DNA from: CBDFGN01 sp965247065 | Lineage (GTDB): Bacteria > Bacteroidota > Bacteroidia > Cytophagales > Cyclobacteriaceae | Reading direction: 5' to 3' | DNA: 64,000 nt | Assembly (NCBI GenBank): GCA_965247065.1 | Contig: CBDFGN010000006.1 | Location: forward strand, 2,046,001 to 2,110,000 | Shown: piece after piece, positions 50,766 to 60,167 of the stretch | Position numbering within the stretch: the stretch's first letter is position 1 | Layout of the letters: each line of letters starts with the position of its first letter | Program-made: the position numbers and the translations under genes | Notes under the pieces: generated by a model | The model's database searches: none | What the model was told of the DNA's origin: nothing | Seen by the model: the letters and a program-made list of their open reading frames with translations, nothing else

Positions 50766-51938
50766 TCAGTTGGATCGTCCTGAAACATTTGAATGTTCTT
50801 CGGTTTCAATTTTCCGGTATACGGCCTCGAATCCATCCCAGAAAATATCGATTTCTTTGGTTGTTGTGTTGAGTGGCGGCAGGATGCGAAGCACGTTGGG
50901 GTCACTGGATGAGCCAGTCAGTATGTTCATTTCCGATACCAGGGCCTGCCGGAGCGCCTTTATCGGAAATCCCAAATCCAGACCCTGCATAAGCCCTTTC
51001 CCTTTCCGTCTGATGGACAAATTGAGATTTTCGAGCTTGTCCTTAAAATACTTTCCCATTTCAAAGGCATTCTCTACTAAATTTTCCTTGGATATGACAT
51101 CAAGCACAGCGATGGCGGCGGCACACGCCAGATGATTCCCTCCAAAGGTGGTTCCTAATAGTCCGTAACTGGCTTCAAATCGTGGACTGATTAACAGACC
51201 ACCAATGGGAAAACCGTTGGCCATCCCCTTAGCCACCGTGACCAAATCTGGTTTTATATTGGAGTATTGATGGGCGAAGAACCGGCCACTCCGGCCATAG
51301 CCTGATTGTATTTCGTCCAGGATCAGTACAGCCCCGAACTCCTTGCAAAGAGAATCCAATTTGTTCAGGAAGTCATCAGATGGAATGTTGATTCCCGCTA
51401 TGCCTTGAATACCTTCCAGGATTACGGCTGTGACATCTCCCCGTTTGAGTTGGGCGGCAAGCTCTACCTGATCCTCCAAATCCAATATGGTCACCTGGTG
51501 AGAACGGTTGAAGGGTGCTTGGATTCTTGGGTTGTCCGTGACACTTACCGCTCCGGAGGTTCGACCATGAAAGGAATTCTTAAACGATATTACCTTTGAT
51601 TTTTGATTATGAAAGGAAGCGATCTTCAGGGCATTTTCGACCGCCTCGGCGCCCGAATTGCATAAGAATAACTGGTAATCGGAATAATGGGATAGATCTC
51701 CAAGTTTTTGAGCTAATTCCTTCTGCAATGGATTTTGAACCGAGTTGGAATAAAAACCCAATTTGGACAGCTGAGCATTAATCTTATCTATATATAAAGC
51801 GTGGGAGTGGCCAATGGAGATGACCGCATGGCCTCCATAGAAATCCAAATACTTCCGCCCTTTGGAGTCGTATACGAAACTTCCTTCGCCACGTACTAGC
51901 TCAATGTCCATTAACGGGTATACCTGAAAAAGATCCAT
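50766..51938 (-). CDS. argD: Acetylornithine aminotransferase
   Basis: PLP enzyme converting N-acyl-glutamate semialdehyde to N-acyl-ornithine. 390 residues. Marks: FYGGHAVISIGHSH, LCNSGAEAVENALK, SFHGRTSGA, the DEIQSGYGRSG motif with the PLP-binding Asp, and the Schiff-base Lys in TVAKGMANGFPIGG. The start shares one base with the proC stop. The last eight residues are variable. Confidence 0.95.
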   Translation of the reverse strand: MDLFQVYPLMDIELVRGEGSFVYDSKGRKYLDFYGGHAVISIGHSHALYIDKINAQLSKLGFYSNSVQNPLQKELAQKLGDLSHYSDYQLFLCNSGAEAVENALKIASFHNQKSKVISFKNSFHGRTSGAVSVTDNPRIQAPFNRSHQVTILDLEDQVELAAQLKRGDVTAVILEGIQGIAGINIPSDDFLNKLDSLCKEFGAVLILDEIQSGYGRSGRFFAHQYSNIKPDLVTVAKGMANGFPIGGLLISPRFEASYGLLGTTFGGNHLACAAAIAVLDVISKENLVENAFEMGKYFKDKLENLNLSIRRKGKGLMQGLDLGFPIKALRQALVSEMNILTGSSSDPNVLRILPPLNTTTKEIDIFWDGFEAVYRKIETEEHSNVSGRSN

Positions 51939-52738
51939 CAGGTGATATTTTCGATCTTTTTGTATGAGGTAATAATCCCTTTAATTAGAGCTGAGCTCAG
52001 ACCGTGATGTTCCATTTCATTCAGCCCGGCTATTGTACAGCCCATGGGAGTCGTCACCTGGTCAATGGCTTCTTCCGGATGGCTATTTGAATTTAATAAG
52101 ATAGAGGCGGCACCCAAAGCTGTTTGGGAGGCAATCAATTGGGCCTCGTCGGCGTGAAAGCCCACCTCGGTTCCACCCTGGGATGCCGCCCGGATAAAAC
52201 GAAGAAAAAAGGCAATCCCACAAGCTCCCAAAACCGTGGCGGCCTGCATAAGTCTCTCGTTGATTATCATGGTTCTGCCCACCGCGTCAAAAATGGTTTG
52301 CACTGTATCCAAGGCCTCATCCTGGGCATTTTCAGTGGCCAGGCAGGTCATGGACTCACGAATTGCCACCGCAGTGTTGGGCATTGCCCTAATTACCGTG
52401 AACTCCGGACCGGCCATTTGATTAATTTCGGTGAGAGTGATGCCGGTAACCACCGACACCAGAATATGACGATCTGGATCGAGGGCCGATTTGAACGAAT
52501 CGATCAATCGACCCACTTGTTTCGGTTGGACGGCCAATATGACGATTCGAGAATCTCGCACGGCTTGAATATTGTCGGTGGTTAGTTCCACGCCCATGGC
52601 CTCCAAATCCTTAATGAGCTCCAAGTGCCTTCGGGTAGCCGTAACCTTGAACTTGTCCAGCAAACCCGCCTCGGATAGCCCGCGGGCTATGGCGGAGCCT
52701 AAATTTCCCGTTCCAATAATGGCAATACTGTCTTTCAT
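51938..52738 (-). CDS. proC: Pyrroline-5-carboxylate reductase
   Basis: Reduces pyrroline-5-carboxylate to proline with NAD(P)H. The start is MKDSIAIIGTGNLGSAIA at 52738, giving the Rossmann loop at residues 8-13; the 20 upstream codons in frame overlap argC. 266 residues. Other marks: RAMPNTAVAIRES, GACGIAFF and the C-terminal QVTTPMGCTIAGL. Its place inside the arginine operon, between argC and argD, suggests coupling of proline and arginine synthesis from glutamate semialdehydes. Confidence 0.95.
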   Translation of the reverse strand: MKDSIAIIGTGNLGSAIARGLSEAGLLDKFKVTATRRHLELIKDLEAMGVELTTDNIQAVRDSRIVILAVQPKQVGRLIDSFKSALDPDRHILVSVVTGITLTEINQMAGPEFTVIRAMPNTAVAIRESMTCLATENAQDEALDTVQTIFDAVGRTMIINERLMQAATVLGACGIAFFLRFIRAASQGGTEVGFHADEAQLIASQTALGAASILLNSNSHPEEAIDQVTTPMGCTIAGLNEMEHHGLSSALIKGIITSYKKIENIT

Positions 52739-52748
52739 TTGTAGTGAA

Positions 52749-53723
52749 TTAAAAGGCGATTGACTTAAACTGTAGACCTGTAGTTTCTTCGAGCCCATTC
52801 ATCAGGTTCATGTTCTGAACTGCCTGACCCGAGGCGCCTTTAACCAGGTTGTCAATCGCACTGATTATAAATATCTTGTCGTTATGCTTTTCCAAATGCA
52901 CAAGGCACTTGTTGGTGTTGACTACCTCCTTGAGACTAATAGCCTCTGAGGACACCAAGGTAAATGGAGCGTCCTGATAGTAGTCTTGATACCATTGCTG
53001 CACAGTCTCCAAATCAAGGTCAGAACGGGTATATACCGATGCCAAAATCCCCCTGGTGAAATTTCCACGTATAGGAATAAAATTCAGGATCGGCACCAGT
53101 CCTTTTTGAAGTTGGGCTAAGCTTTGATTAATTTCCTCCAAGTGCTGATGGGTAAAAGGCTTGTAAACTGAGACGTTATTATTGCGCCAGCTGAAATGGG
53201 TTGTTTCGGATAAGGACTGGCCAGCTCCAGTAGATCCGGTGATGGCGTTAACGTGAATCTCATCATGAATGGCTGAGTTTGCCGCCATAGGAAGCAGGGA
53301 TAATTGAATCGCGGTGGCAAAGCACCCAGGGTTTGCAATTCGGGTCGCCTTTTTAACGAGCGTCTTGTTTAACTCCGGAAGGCCATAGACAAAATCAAAA
53401 CTTGGTTCGCTATTCTCGTTGAGTCTGAAGTCCCGGCTAAGGTCTATGATCTGCACGTGCTCCGGCACCCCAGCTGACTCAACAAAATTTCTGGATTTTC
53501 CGTGGCCCTGGCAAAGAAAAACCAGATCAATGTCGGTGTTAAGATTCTCAGAAAACGTCAAATCCGTGTCACCCTGAAGATCACGATGGACTAAGCAGAT
53601 TGGCTTTCCCGCGCTGCTGCTACTGTGTACAGAAGTGATTTTCACATCGGGATGCTGAAGCAAGATTCTTAACAGCTCGCCGCCTGTATAACCAGCACCT
53701 CCGTAAATCCCGACCTTAATCAT
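52749..53723 (-). CDS. argC: N-acetyl-gamma-glutamyl-phosphate reductase
   Basis: NADPH-dependent reduction of acyl-glutamyl phosphate to the semialdehyde, the third step. 324 residues. Marks: GIYGGAGYTGGELLRIL (Rossmann), SSSSAGKP, the active-site Cys in ANPGCFATAIQL, GSTGAGQS, and HQHLEEINQ with a conserved His. It overlaps the argG stop by 8 bases. Confidence 0.95.
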   Translation of the reverse strand: MIKVGIYGGAGYTGGELLRILLQHPDVKITSVHSSSSAGKPICLVHRDLQGDTDLTFSENLNTDIDLVFLCQGHGKSRNFVESAGVPEHVQIIDLSRDFRLNENSEPSFDFVYGLPELNKTLVKKATRIANPGCFATAIQLSLLPMAANSAIHDEIHVNAITGSTGAGQSLSETTHFSWRNNNVSVYKPFTHQHLEEINQSLAQLQKGLVPILNFIPIRGNFTRGILASVYTRSDLDLETVQQWYQDYYQDAPFTLVSSEAISLKEVVNTNKCLVHLEKHNDKIFIISAIDNLVKGASGQAVQNMNLMNGLEETTGLQFKSIAF

Positions 53724-54921
53724 TGTTCAACTGGTTTACAGAATGGAATATCTTAGTTTGATTAGACAAAATTTTAGTAAATCCCTTAACATCCTCTCCG
53801 GACCAATTACGATTCATCTCTCCATAGTCCCCAAATCCAGAGGCCATGAGATCGTGTTTGGATTCGACACCGTTGATCTTGAAGTCATAGGGCTGCAACT
53901 GAACGAACACCTTTCCGGTTACAAATTCTTGAGTACTTTCCAGGAATTCTTCAATGTTTCTCATCACCGGTTCGAGGAACTGTCCTTCGTGCATCAGCAT
54001 ACCGTACCAGGTTGCCAATTGGTCTTTCCAGTAAACCTGCCACTTTGTTAAAACATGCTTTTCCAGGGCTTGATGTCCTTTAATTATGATCATTGGTGCT
54101 GCTGCCTCAAATCCTACACGGCCTTTGATACCGATGATAGTATCTCCCACATGAATATCTCGACCAATGCCAAAGGGAGAGGCAATTACCTGCACCCGCC
54201 GAATGGCATCTGTTGGGTCTTCAAAATATTGATCATTTACTCCCGTGAGCTCACCACGACTGAATTGAAGACAGAGTTCCTCGGAGTCTTTCCTTTGTAT
54301 TTGTGTTGGAAAAGCCGACTCCGGTAGTGGAAGGTGGGATGTCAAGGTTTCTTTGCCTCCAATACTGGTCCCCCAGATTCCTTGATTAATGGAATAATGG
54401 GCTTTTGTAAAGTCCTGCTTGACCCCTTTGCTCTCTAAATAGTCAATCTCCTGCTGTCGTGAGAGCTGCTGGTCTCTAATTGGAGTAAGGACCTCTACAT
54501 CAGCATTTTGGATCTGGAACACTAAGTCAAAACGCACTTGATCGTTGCCAGCACCGGTAGATCCATGAGCGATATAACTGGCTCCAATTTCTTTAGCATA
54601 GTTCGAAATCGCCTGGGCCTGAAATGCTCTTTCAGCGCTTACTGAAAGCGGATAGGTGTTGTTCCGAAGAACGTTCCCGTAAATCAGAAATCGAATTCCG
54701 TTTTTGTAATATCCGGAAACCTCATTCAGAAGGACATGACTTTTCACTCCGAGACGGCGGGCTTTTGCTTCGATTTCCTCAAGTTCCCGGGCTGAAAAAC
54801 CTCCGGTATCTACCGTAGCCGAATGAACCTCAAGGCCTTTTTCATCGGCTAAATACTTTACGCAATAAGATGTGTCCAACCCCCCGCTGAATGCCAACAC
54901 AACTTTGTTATTAGTGCTCAT
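53716..54921 (-). CDS. argG: Argininosuccinate synthase
   Basis: Condenses citrulline and aspartate with ATP. 401 residues. The PP-loop is AFSGGLDTSYC (residues 10-20), with GSTGAGNDQVRF as the citrulline/aspartate site. The start overlaps the stop of the GNAT gene by 4 bases. In this operon it sits near the front, before argC. The sequence IKGRVGFEAAAP is the usual C-terminal domain mark. Confidence 0.95.
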   Translation of the reverse strand: MSTNNKVVLAFSGGLDTSYCVKYLADEKGLEVHSATVDTGGFSARELEEIEAKARRLGVKSHVLLNEVSGYYKNGIRFLIYGNVLRNNTYPLSVSAERAFQAQAISNYAKEIGASYIAHGSTGAGNDQVRFDLVFQIQNADVEVLTPIRDQQLSRQQEIDYLESKGVKQDFTKAHYSINQGIWGTSIGGKETLTSHLPLPESAFPTQIQRKDSEELCLQFSRGELTGVNDQYFEDPTDAIRRVQVIASPFGIGRDIHVGDTIIGIKGRVGFEAAAPMIIIKGHQALEKHVLTKWQVYWKDQLATWYGMLMHEGQFLEPVMRNIEEFLESTQEFVTGKVFVQLQPYDFKINGVESKHDLMASGFGDYGEMNRNWSGEDVKGFTKILSNQTKIFHSVNQLNND

Positions 54922-55580
54922 AATGCGACTGTCTTAAGGTTGGATTTAACTTGCCGACGTCGGTATGCGCGGATCCGATGGAGTTTTAAGAACCTCTTGA
55001 ATCTTTCCCAGCGATCGTGCCGATTGGCTACAACCTTTACGTCTTTTCTAGGCGCATACAGCATACCGGTGCAAAGGCAATGGCTGCGATTAGTTCGGGT
55101 AAGAATATCATAATTCTGGCAACTCTGGCACCCTCCCCAGAATTCTTCATCAGTGGTCAATTCGGAGAAGGTGACCGGCTTATAGCCCAGGTCGGAGTTG
55201 ATTTTCATCACCGCCAGACTTGTGGTAATACCAAAAATCTTTGATTCCGGATATTTTTCTCTTGATAACTTGAAGACTTCATTTTTGATCCTTTTGGCCA
55301 GTCCAGTCTTTCTGAAATTGGGATGGACTATTAAACCAGAATTCGCTACATATTTACCGTGTCCCCAGGATTCGATGTAGCAGAAGCCGGACAGATGATC
55401 TTTGGCGATGGCGATTACGGCATGGCCTTTCTGGATCTTGCTCCGTATATAATCAGCCGAGCGCCTGGCGATCCCTGTGCCACGCTGCTGGGCAGCCTCC
55501 GCGATTAGCTGGCAGATCTGATCTGCATATTTCAAATGCCGCTTTTTTGCAACCAGAATCTTGGACTCCATTAAGGACAT
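54918..55580 (-). CDS. GNAT acetyltransferase, probable N-acetylglutamate synthase
   Basis: 220 residues. An N-terminal GNAT domain has GLIVHPNFRKTGLAKRIKNEV, the V-x-x-x-x-R/K-x-x-G-x-G/A acetyl-CoA loop. The C-terminal third has several Cys (CQSCQN, HCLC) and a basic tail. In Bacteroidota such a protein opens the arginine operon and is thought to acylate glutamate in place of ArgA/ArgJ; here the operon has no argJ or argA, so this is the only candidate. Function is inferred from context. Confidence 0.78.
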   Translation of the reverse strand: MSLMESKILVAKKRHLKYADQICQLIAEAAQQRGTGIARRSADYIRSKIQKGHAVIAIAKDHLSGFCYIESWGHGKYVANSGLIVHPNFRKTGLAKRIKNEVFKLSREKYPESKIFGITTSLAVMKINSDLGYKPVTFSELTTDEEFWGGCQSCQNYDILTRTNRSHCLCTGMLYAPRKDVKVVANRHDRWERFKRFLKLHRIRAYRRRQVKSNLKTVAL

Positions 55581-55672
55581 TGTTCAACAACTAAAAGTAA
55601 ATACTAGAAAAAATGGATGAAGAAAATCGAAGGGTCATGCGAGGTACGTAACCCCGCCAACAAATCATACCC

Positions 55673-55774
55673 CTAACGGGGCCTCCTGGTCCTGGGGAAG
55701 GAAGATACAACACCCGGGGAAACGATTTTAAGTACCGCCCGAGTGAAACTAGTTTTTGAACCGCTCTTAAGCAT
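55673..55774 (-). CDS. Possible 33-residue leader peptide of the arginine operon
   Basis: A small frame ATG CTT AAG AGC ... CCC CGT TAG whose last six residues are R-T-R-R-P-R (Arg codons AGG, AGG, AGG, CGT), with Arg12 earlier. The ATG lies 7 bases past the end of the promoter's minus-7 element (55782-55789), so the mRNA would be nearly leaderless. The stop is inside the palindrome CCCCGTTAGGGG (55670-55681). Downstream, GCGGGGT and ACCTCGC can form another hairpin. It looks like an attenuation leader, but a REP-like element could give the same picture. Confidence 0.45.
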   Translation of the reverse strand: MLKSGSKTSFTRAVLKIVSPGVVSSFPRTRRPR

Positions 55775-55781
55775 GAGAGCA

Positions 55782-55813
55782 CAAAGATAGATAAAGATGA
55801 ATTAGAATTGCAA
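55782..55813 (-). promoter_or_regulatory. Promoter of the arginine operon, Bacteroidota type
   Basis: On the minus strand TTG at 55813-55811, a 21-base spacer, and TATCTTTG at 55789-55782, a perfect TAnnTTTG. It lies 8 bases beyond the stop of the receptor gene and implies a leader of about 195 bases before the GNAT gene. Confidence 0.7.
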
Positions 55814-55820
55814 GTAAAAT

Positions 55821-58295
55821 TTAGAATGCGGCGTCATCGCCTCCAAAGTCACGGCCCCCGGCTCCGCCATTCCGTCTCCCTCGCTTCTTTTTTTGGTTGA
55901 GGCGATAGGTAAATCCAACCAAAATCTGCCGGGACCTCCATTGAAAATCATAGGTAGAAAAGAAATTATACGCGGAAGACTCTCCGCTCCATTTCCGGCT
56001 GTTGAAAACATCCCTCAAGTTCAAGGACAGGGTCCCATTCTTCTTAAGAACATCGCGACTGAAACCTACATCCAGAAAATAATAAGCGTATCTTTTGCCC
56101 TGGGTTGTTTCTTGAGGTGCCCGATAGTTAAATCGCATTTGAAAATCGGTTTTCTTAGCTATTGTCATTAGGGAATTTATACGGCCCATCCAACTGTAGG
56201 TGTCGGCTTGAAATTCCTCACCGATGTTGCCACCGTCGGTGATGGAGCGGAAAAAGTTCAGGCTACTATTTAATCTCCACCACTTGAGAGCATCCCATGA
56301 AAAAATAAACTCCAGACCAAAGGAATGTCGTTTGTCTAAATTTTCTGGCCTGGAATAGCTAACTCCGTCCTCCTCTACTCTGGTTATTCGGCGAATTACA
56401 CCGGTGGTATAACGATGATACACGCTTGAGTTAAAAGTCCCCTTTGCCCAGTTGTTGAGAAATGAAATCTCAGTCGAGTTAGTGTATTCAGGATTCAAAT
56501 CTGGGTTGCCAGTTCGGATAAAGCGTGGATCGCTGAAGCTAGAAAACGGGTTTAGGTGGCGAAAGTGTGGCCTTCGAATTCGCCGGCTATAGCTCAGTTG
56601 GGTGGATCGGTTTTCGTTGAATTCGTAAGTGAGATGCCCACTGGGGAATAGGTCCAAGTAGTCCTTATGGGTCACTTCACTGGTCTCTTCCAGCTCGGTG
56701 CGAATATTGGTCAATTCGGATCTAAGGCCTAATTGGTAGCTGAACGATCCGGTTTTGTTGCCAGCGATCGCGTACAGGGCAAATATGTTCTCGTTGTAAA
56801 GGAAGTTATTAGTGAATTCAGGTATTATTTCCCATACGCCGTCCACATACTCCTCCACCTTAAAGTCGTTTCCTATGTCTCTTAGCGTGCTCCTGTATCC
56901 ACCCTCAAATTTACCTTGTTCACCCAGTGGATGCAGGTAATCGAATTGCATTAACAAATTCTGCTCCCCTTCGTGATTCAGAGATCTTTGAAGTAATCCC
57001 TCCTGCTCCACATCCTGCTCATCGAACTCGCGCTGCACGATGTTAGATGTTTCGGTCTCGATTTCTTCCCAAAACTGAACCGAAGCTTCAAACTTCCGTC
57101 CTTTCTGCTCAAATGTCTTGGTATAATTCACAGAGTATTCAAGGTTATTCTCAATCTCTTCCTCATTGTCTTTGCGTAAGACCGTCTGAATCAGATCCTC
57201 ACTACTATCATAATCCCGGTAGGTAATGTCGTAGACATTATCTTCAATGGATTTGCGGAAAATCAAGGCTCCGGTTATCGTGTTGAACTTGTTTAGATAG
57301 AAATCAGCACCTCCCCGGAAATTATGGGATAGACCGCCTCGCTCATGTTTGCGCTGCCGATCCGTGAAAAAGGTGGAATCTTCCAGAAAGTAGTTGGTTT
57401 GGGTTGAGCCACCTCCGGGCCTTTTCCGGTACATAATTCCGTAACTGGCAAATAGATTAAAACTCTTCTGCCTGCGGTTTATATTAAAAGCACCTCCATG
57501 ATTATGGGGATAGCCTGTGTTGAAATCGAAGGATCCGTTAAACCCGTTTTTGGTATCTTTCTTAAGAATAATATTGATGATCCCGGCATTGCCCTCAGCA
57601 TCGTACTTAGCTGAAGGATTGGTAATGACTTCCACTTTTTCTACCAAATTGGCCTGAAGTTGTCTCAAGGCATCGGTACTACCTAAACCAATAAGTCCCG
57701 ATGGTTTACCATCTATCAAGATCCTTACATCCTGACTTCCTCGCAAGCTGACATTACCCTCGACATCCACTACTATCGAGGGTATATTATCCAAAATATC
57801 GGCAGCCGAGCCTCCAGTCTTTACCATGTCCTTTCCAATGGTGAATATCTTTTTATCCAGGGCAAACTCAATTTGACTTCTCTCCCCTTCAACGACAACT
57901 TCATTCAACACTTCAATGTTTGATTTAAGGTAGATGGTGCCCAAATCCAGAAGTAAATTCTCCCGATTCAAGACAATATCGTCTATGATCTTCTCCTGAA
58001 AGGAAACAAATTCAATTCGGATAAAAAATTGGCCCGGCCTGGTTTCAATTTCGAAAGCGCCATCGGGCCCGGTTACGCCTCCACTAACTACTGATGAGTC
58101 TCTTTTGCTAATGACTGCGATCGTAGCGTACTCAAGGGATTGATGGGATTCCGCCTCTGCTACTTCGCCTTTGATAATGGTCTTCGGAGGGGTACGACCC
58201 TGCCAATTCCCGGAACGAGGATGCTCCTGACCCAACAAGTTGGTCCCAAGTAGGATAGTAAAAAGGACCGATAATGCAGAGCCATTATGACGCAT
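55821..58295 (-). CDS. TonB-dependent receptor-like outer-membrane protein (OMP_b-brl_3 type)
   Basis: 824 residues with a signal peptide (residues 1-22). Then a carboxypeptidase-regulatory-like domain (about 38-115, GEVAEAESHQSLEYATI), a plug (about 135-215, including TGGSAADILDNIPSIVVDVEGNV), and a long barrel rich in aromatic strands. The terminus is basic and Gly-rich (KKRGRRNGGAGGRDF) rather than ending in a barrel strand. No TonB box is obvious, and no SusD partner is next to it, so it may not be a glycan importer. The ligand is unknown. Confidence 0.88.
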   Translation of the reverse strand: MRHNGSALSVLFTILLGTNLLGQEHPRSGNWQGRTPPKTIIKGEVAEAESHQSLEYATIAVISKRDSSVVSGGVTGPDGAFEIETRPGQFFIRIEFVSFQEKIIDDIVLNRENLLLDLGTIYLKSNIEVLNEVVVEGERSQIEFALDKKIFTIGKDMVKTGGSAADILDNIPSIVVDVEGNVSLRGSQDVRILIDGKPSGLIGLGSTDALRQLQANLVEKVEVITNPSAKYDAEGNAGIINIILKKDTKNGFNGSFDFNTGYPHNHGGAFNINRRQKSFNLFASYGIMYRKRPGGGSTQTNYFLEDSTFFTDRQRKHERGGLSHNFRGGADFYLNKFNTITGALIFRKSIEDNVYDITYRDYDSSEDLIQTVLRKDNEEEIENNLEYSVNYTKTFEQKGRKFEASVQFWEEIETETSNIVQREFDEQDVEQEGLLQRSLNHEGEQNLLMQFDYLHPLGEQGKFEGGYRSTLRDIGNDFKVEEYVDGVWEIIPEFTNNFLYNENIFALYAIAGNKTGSFSYQLGLRSELTNIRTELEETSEVTHKDYLDLFPSGHLTYEFNENRSTQLSYSRRIRRPHFRHLNPFSSFSDPRFIRTGNPDLNPEYTNSTEISFLNNWAKGTFNSSVYHRYTTGVIRRITRVEEDGVSYSRPENLDKRHSFGLEFIFSWDALKWWRLNSSLNFFRSITDGGNIGEEFQADTYSWMGRINSLMTIAKKTDFQMRFNYRAPQETTQGKRYAYYFLDVGFSRDVLKKNGTLSLNLRDVFNSRKWSGESSAYNFFSTYDFQWRSRQILVGFTYRLNQKKKRGRRNGGAGGRDFGGDDAAF

Positions 58296-58349
58296 AGTTA
58301 TCCAAAGATCGCGATCAAATCTGTAGCAAATTGGAAGATTTCCAGCATT

Positions 58350-58703
58350 TCAACCAAATTTCAATTCTAGTGAATGAACATGGTCCCTGTAACCATATCT
58401 GGCAACGTAACCGTTCCCAGGTACTTGGTTAGCAATTGAAAGTTCACAATTTAGCACAATCTCAGCTCTGAATCCCCCTTCGGGATATTCATCAGGGCAG
58501 ATGCCAAGCTGGGCAATAAGATTTCTCCCAAAACCAGGATCCTTGGTAACCATAACAGATTGATTCCGGCAACGGCTCCAATTTTCCCCTTGTGATCGCC
58601 AAACAGCAATCGCTACCCTATCGCAAGCAAAACCCTCTTTGCCTACTAAAGTAATCATTTGATCAGGTAACCATTCGCTATCTTCAACCAACGAGGATTT
58701 CAT
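58350..58703 (-). CDS. Hypothetical protein, 117 residues
   Basis: Not recognised. Starts ATG at 58703 and fills most of a 560-base gap between the receptor gene and the sorbosone-dehydrogenase-like gene. It has four Cys, no signal peptide and no membrane segment. The C-terminal part (GNGYVARYGYRDHVHSLELKF) looks protein-like, with aromatic and charged alternation. No antisense reading looks like a better gene. It could be a spurious frame. Confidence 0.4.
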   Translation of the reverse strand: MKSSLVEDSEWLPDQMITLVGKEGFACDRVAIAVWRSQGENWSRCRNQSVMVTKDPGFGRNLIAQLGICPDEYPEGGFRAEIVLNCELSIANQVPGNGYVARYGYRDHVHSLELKFG

Positions 58704-58854
58704 AATCCCAGTAATTTAGGACCACCTTTGAAACAATTTTAAAGAATTTCTGGAAGTTAGGCCGCTATGAAAATGATTTCAGTTGGTCTGACAACATATG
58801 TTATCTAAATTAGGCCCTTGGTCCCTCTAAAATCCATATAATAATAACCAAACC

Positions 58855-60156
58855 ATGATCATAAACCCGAGAATTCTAATCTGCGGCCTATTGGTATGGA
58901 CCATCACCGCCTGCGGAACTCAAAAGGCAGAAGAAGAGGAAATTGATGCTATAAATCTGATTCCAGATCCCGATAACGGGGGTCTAAAGCTACCGCCCGG
59001 TTTTTCCGCTATTGTTGTAGCCGACAGCCTGGGCCGGGGTCGCCATTTGGCCGTAAACAGTAACGGTGATATTTACCTACGACTTCGAAAGGAGAAAAAT
59101 GGGGGAACCCTGGTGGGCCTTCGAGACACCACCAACGACGGCAAGGCCGATCTGATAGAATACTTCGGTCCGGAAATTCAAGGGACAGGGATTGGGATTC
59201 AGGACGGCTATCTTTATTACTCTACAGATACGTCAGTTCACAGGTATGCGCTGAATGGCTCCTTAGTGCCCACGGGCAGTGCAGAACAAATTATTGGGGG
59301 TTTTGTTTATGAGACCCAGCATGCAACAAAGCCGTTTACATTTGATGGACGAGGAAGTATCTACGTAAACGTGGGGGCGCCCTCCAATGCATGTATGGAG
59401 GAAATGAGGACGGCTGGTTCCAACGGGATCGACCCATGCCCCATTCTGGAACGATATGCCGGCATCTGGCGGTTCAATGACGCGCAAGCCGGGCAAACCC
59501 AAACCGAAAATGGTCACCGCTACGCGACTGGATTACGAAACTCTGTTGCCTTAGCCTGGAATCCTTTGGCCTCAACACTTTATGCCATCCCCCACGGCAG
59601 GGATGACTTGCATCGTTACTGGGAGGACTTATATAATGAGGAGCAAAATCGAGATCTTCCGTCAGAGCAGTTTGTCCTTATTAACGACGGGGATGATTTC
59701 GGATGGCCCTATTGTTATTGGGATCATTTACGAGGCCAGAAGGTGCTCAATCCTGAGTATGGAGGAGACGGTGGTACAGCGATTGGTAGATGCGCTGACA
59801 AAAAGCAACCGATTATAGGTTTCCCCGGCCACTATGGTCCAAACGATCTTATTTTTTATGATGGTAAACAATTCCCGGAATCTTACGCCGGCGGAGCTTT
59901 CATTGCTTTCCACGGTTCATGGAATCGACTCGGATTTGACCAAGAAGGTTACCAAGTAGTTTTCGTACCCTTTTCCGGTCAAAATCCGAATGGCGAGTGG
60001 AGCGTATTTGCTGATGGCTTCAAAGGAAGCGTCGCCATCCAAAGCCCCAGTGATGCGGCTGCTAGGCCTACTGGCGTTACTATCGGACCGGATGGCTCGC
60101 TTTATGTATCAGACTCAGTACGGGGGATGATTTGGCGGATATTTTACAGCGGATAA
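58855..60156 (+). CDS. Sorbosone-dehydrogenase-like (PQQ-type beta-propeller) lipoprotein
   Basis: 433 residues. A lipobox TITAC (Cys about residue 20) indicates a lipid-anchored exported protein. The rest is a six-bladed propeller of the glucose/sorbosone dehydrogenase family: LPPGFSAIVVADSLGRGRHLA, YATGLRNSVALAWNP, DDFGWPYCYWD and RPTGVTIGPDGSLYVSDS. In this family the cofactor would be PQQ, oxidising sugars in the periplasm; the exact substrate is unknown. The end overlaps the start region of the next gene. Confidence 0.86.
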   Translation: MIINPRILICGLLVWTITACGTQKAEEEEIDAINLIPDPDNGGLKLPPGFSAIVVADSLGRGRHLAVNSNGDIYLRLRKEKNGGTLVGLRDTTNDGKADLIEYFGPEIQGTGIGIQDGYLYYSTDTSVHRYALNGSLVPTGSAEQIIGGFVYETQHATKPFTFDGRGSIYVNVGAPSNACMEEMRTAGSNGIDPCPILERYAGIWRFNDAQAGQTQTENGHRYATGLRNSVALAWNPLASTLYAIPHGRDDLHRYWEDLYNEEQNRDLPSEQFVLINDGDDFGWPYCYWDHLRGQKVLNPEYGGDGGTAIGRCADKKQPIIGFPGHYGPNDLIFYDGKQFPESYAGGAFIAFHGSWNRLGFDQEGYQVVFVPFSGQNPNGEWSVFADGFKGSVAIQSPSDAAARPTGVTIGPDGSLYVSDSVRGMIWRIFYSG

Positions 60157-60167
60157 AATCGAAAATA

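Noticed and set aside
55591..55782. A 63-codon frame in the arginine leader (MLSCLRAVQ...)
   Set aside because: It starts inside the minus-7 element, runs through all hairpins and has no Arg bias; the 33-codon frame shifted relative to it fits the promoter and structures better.
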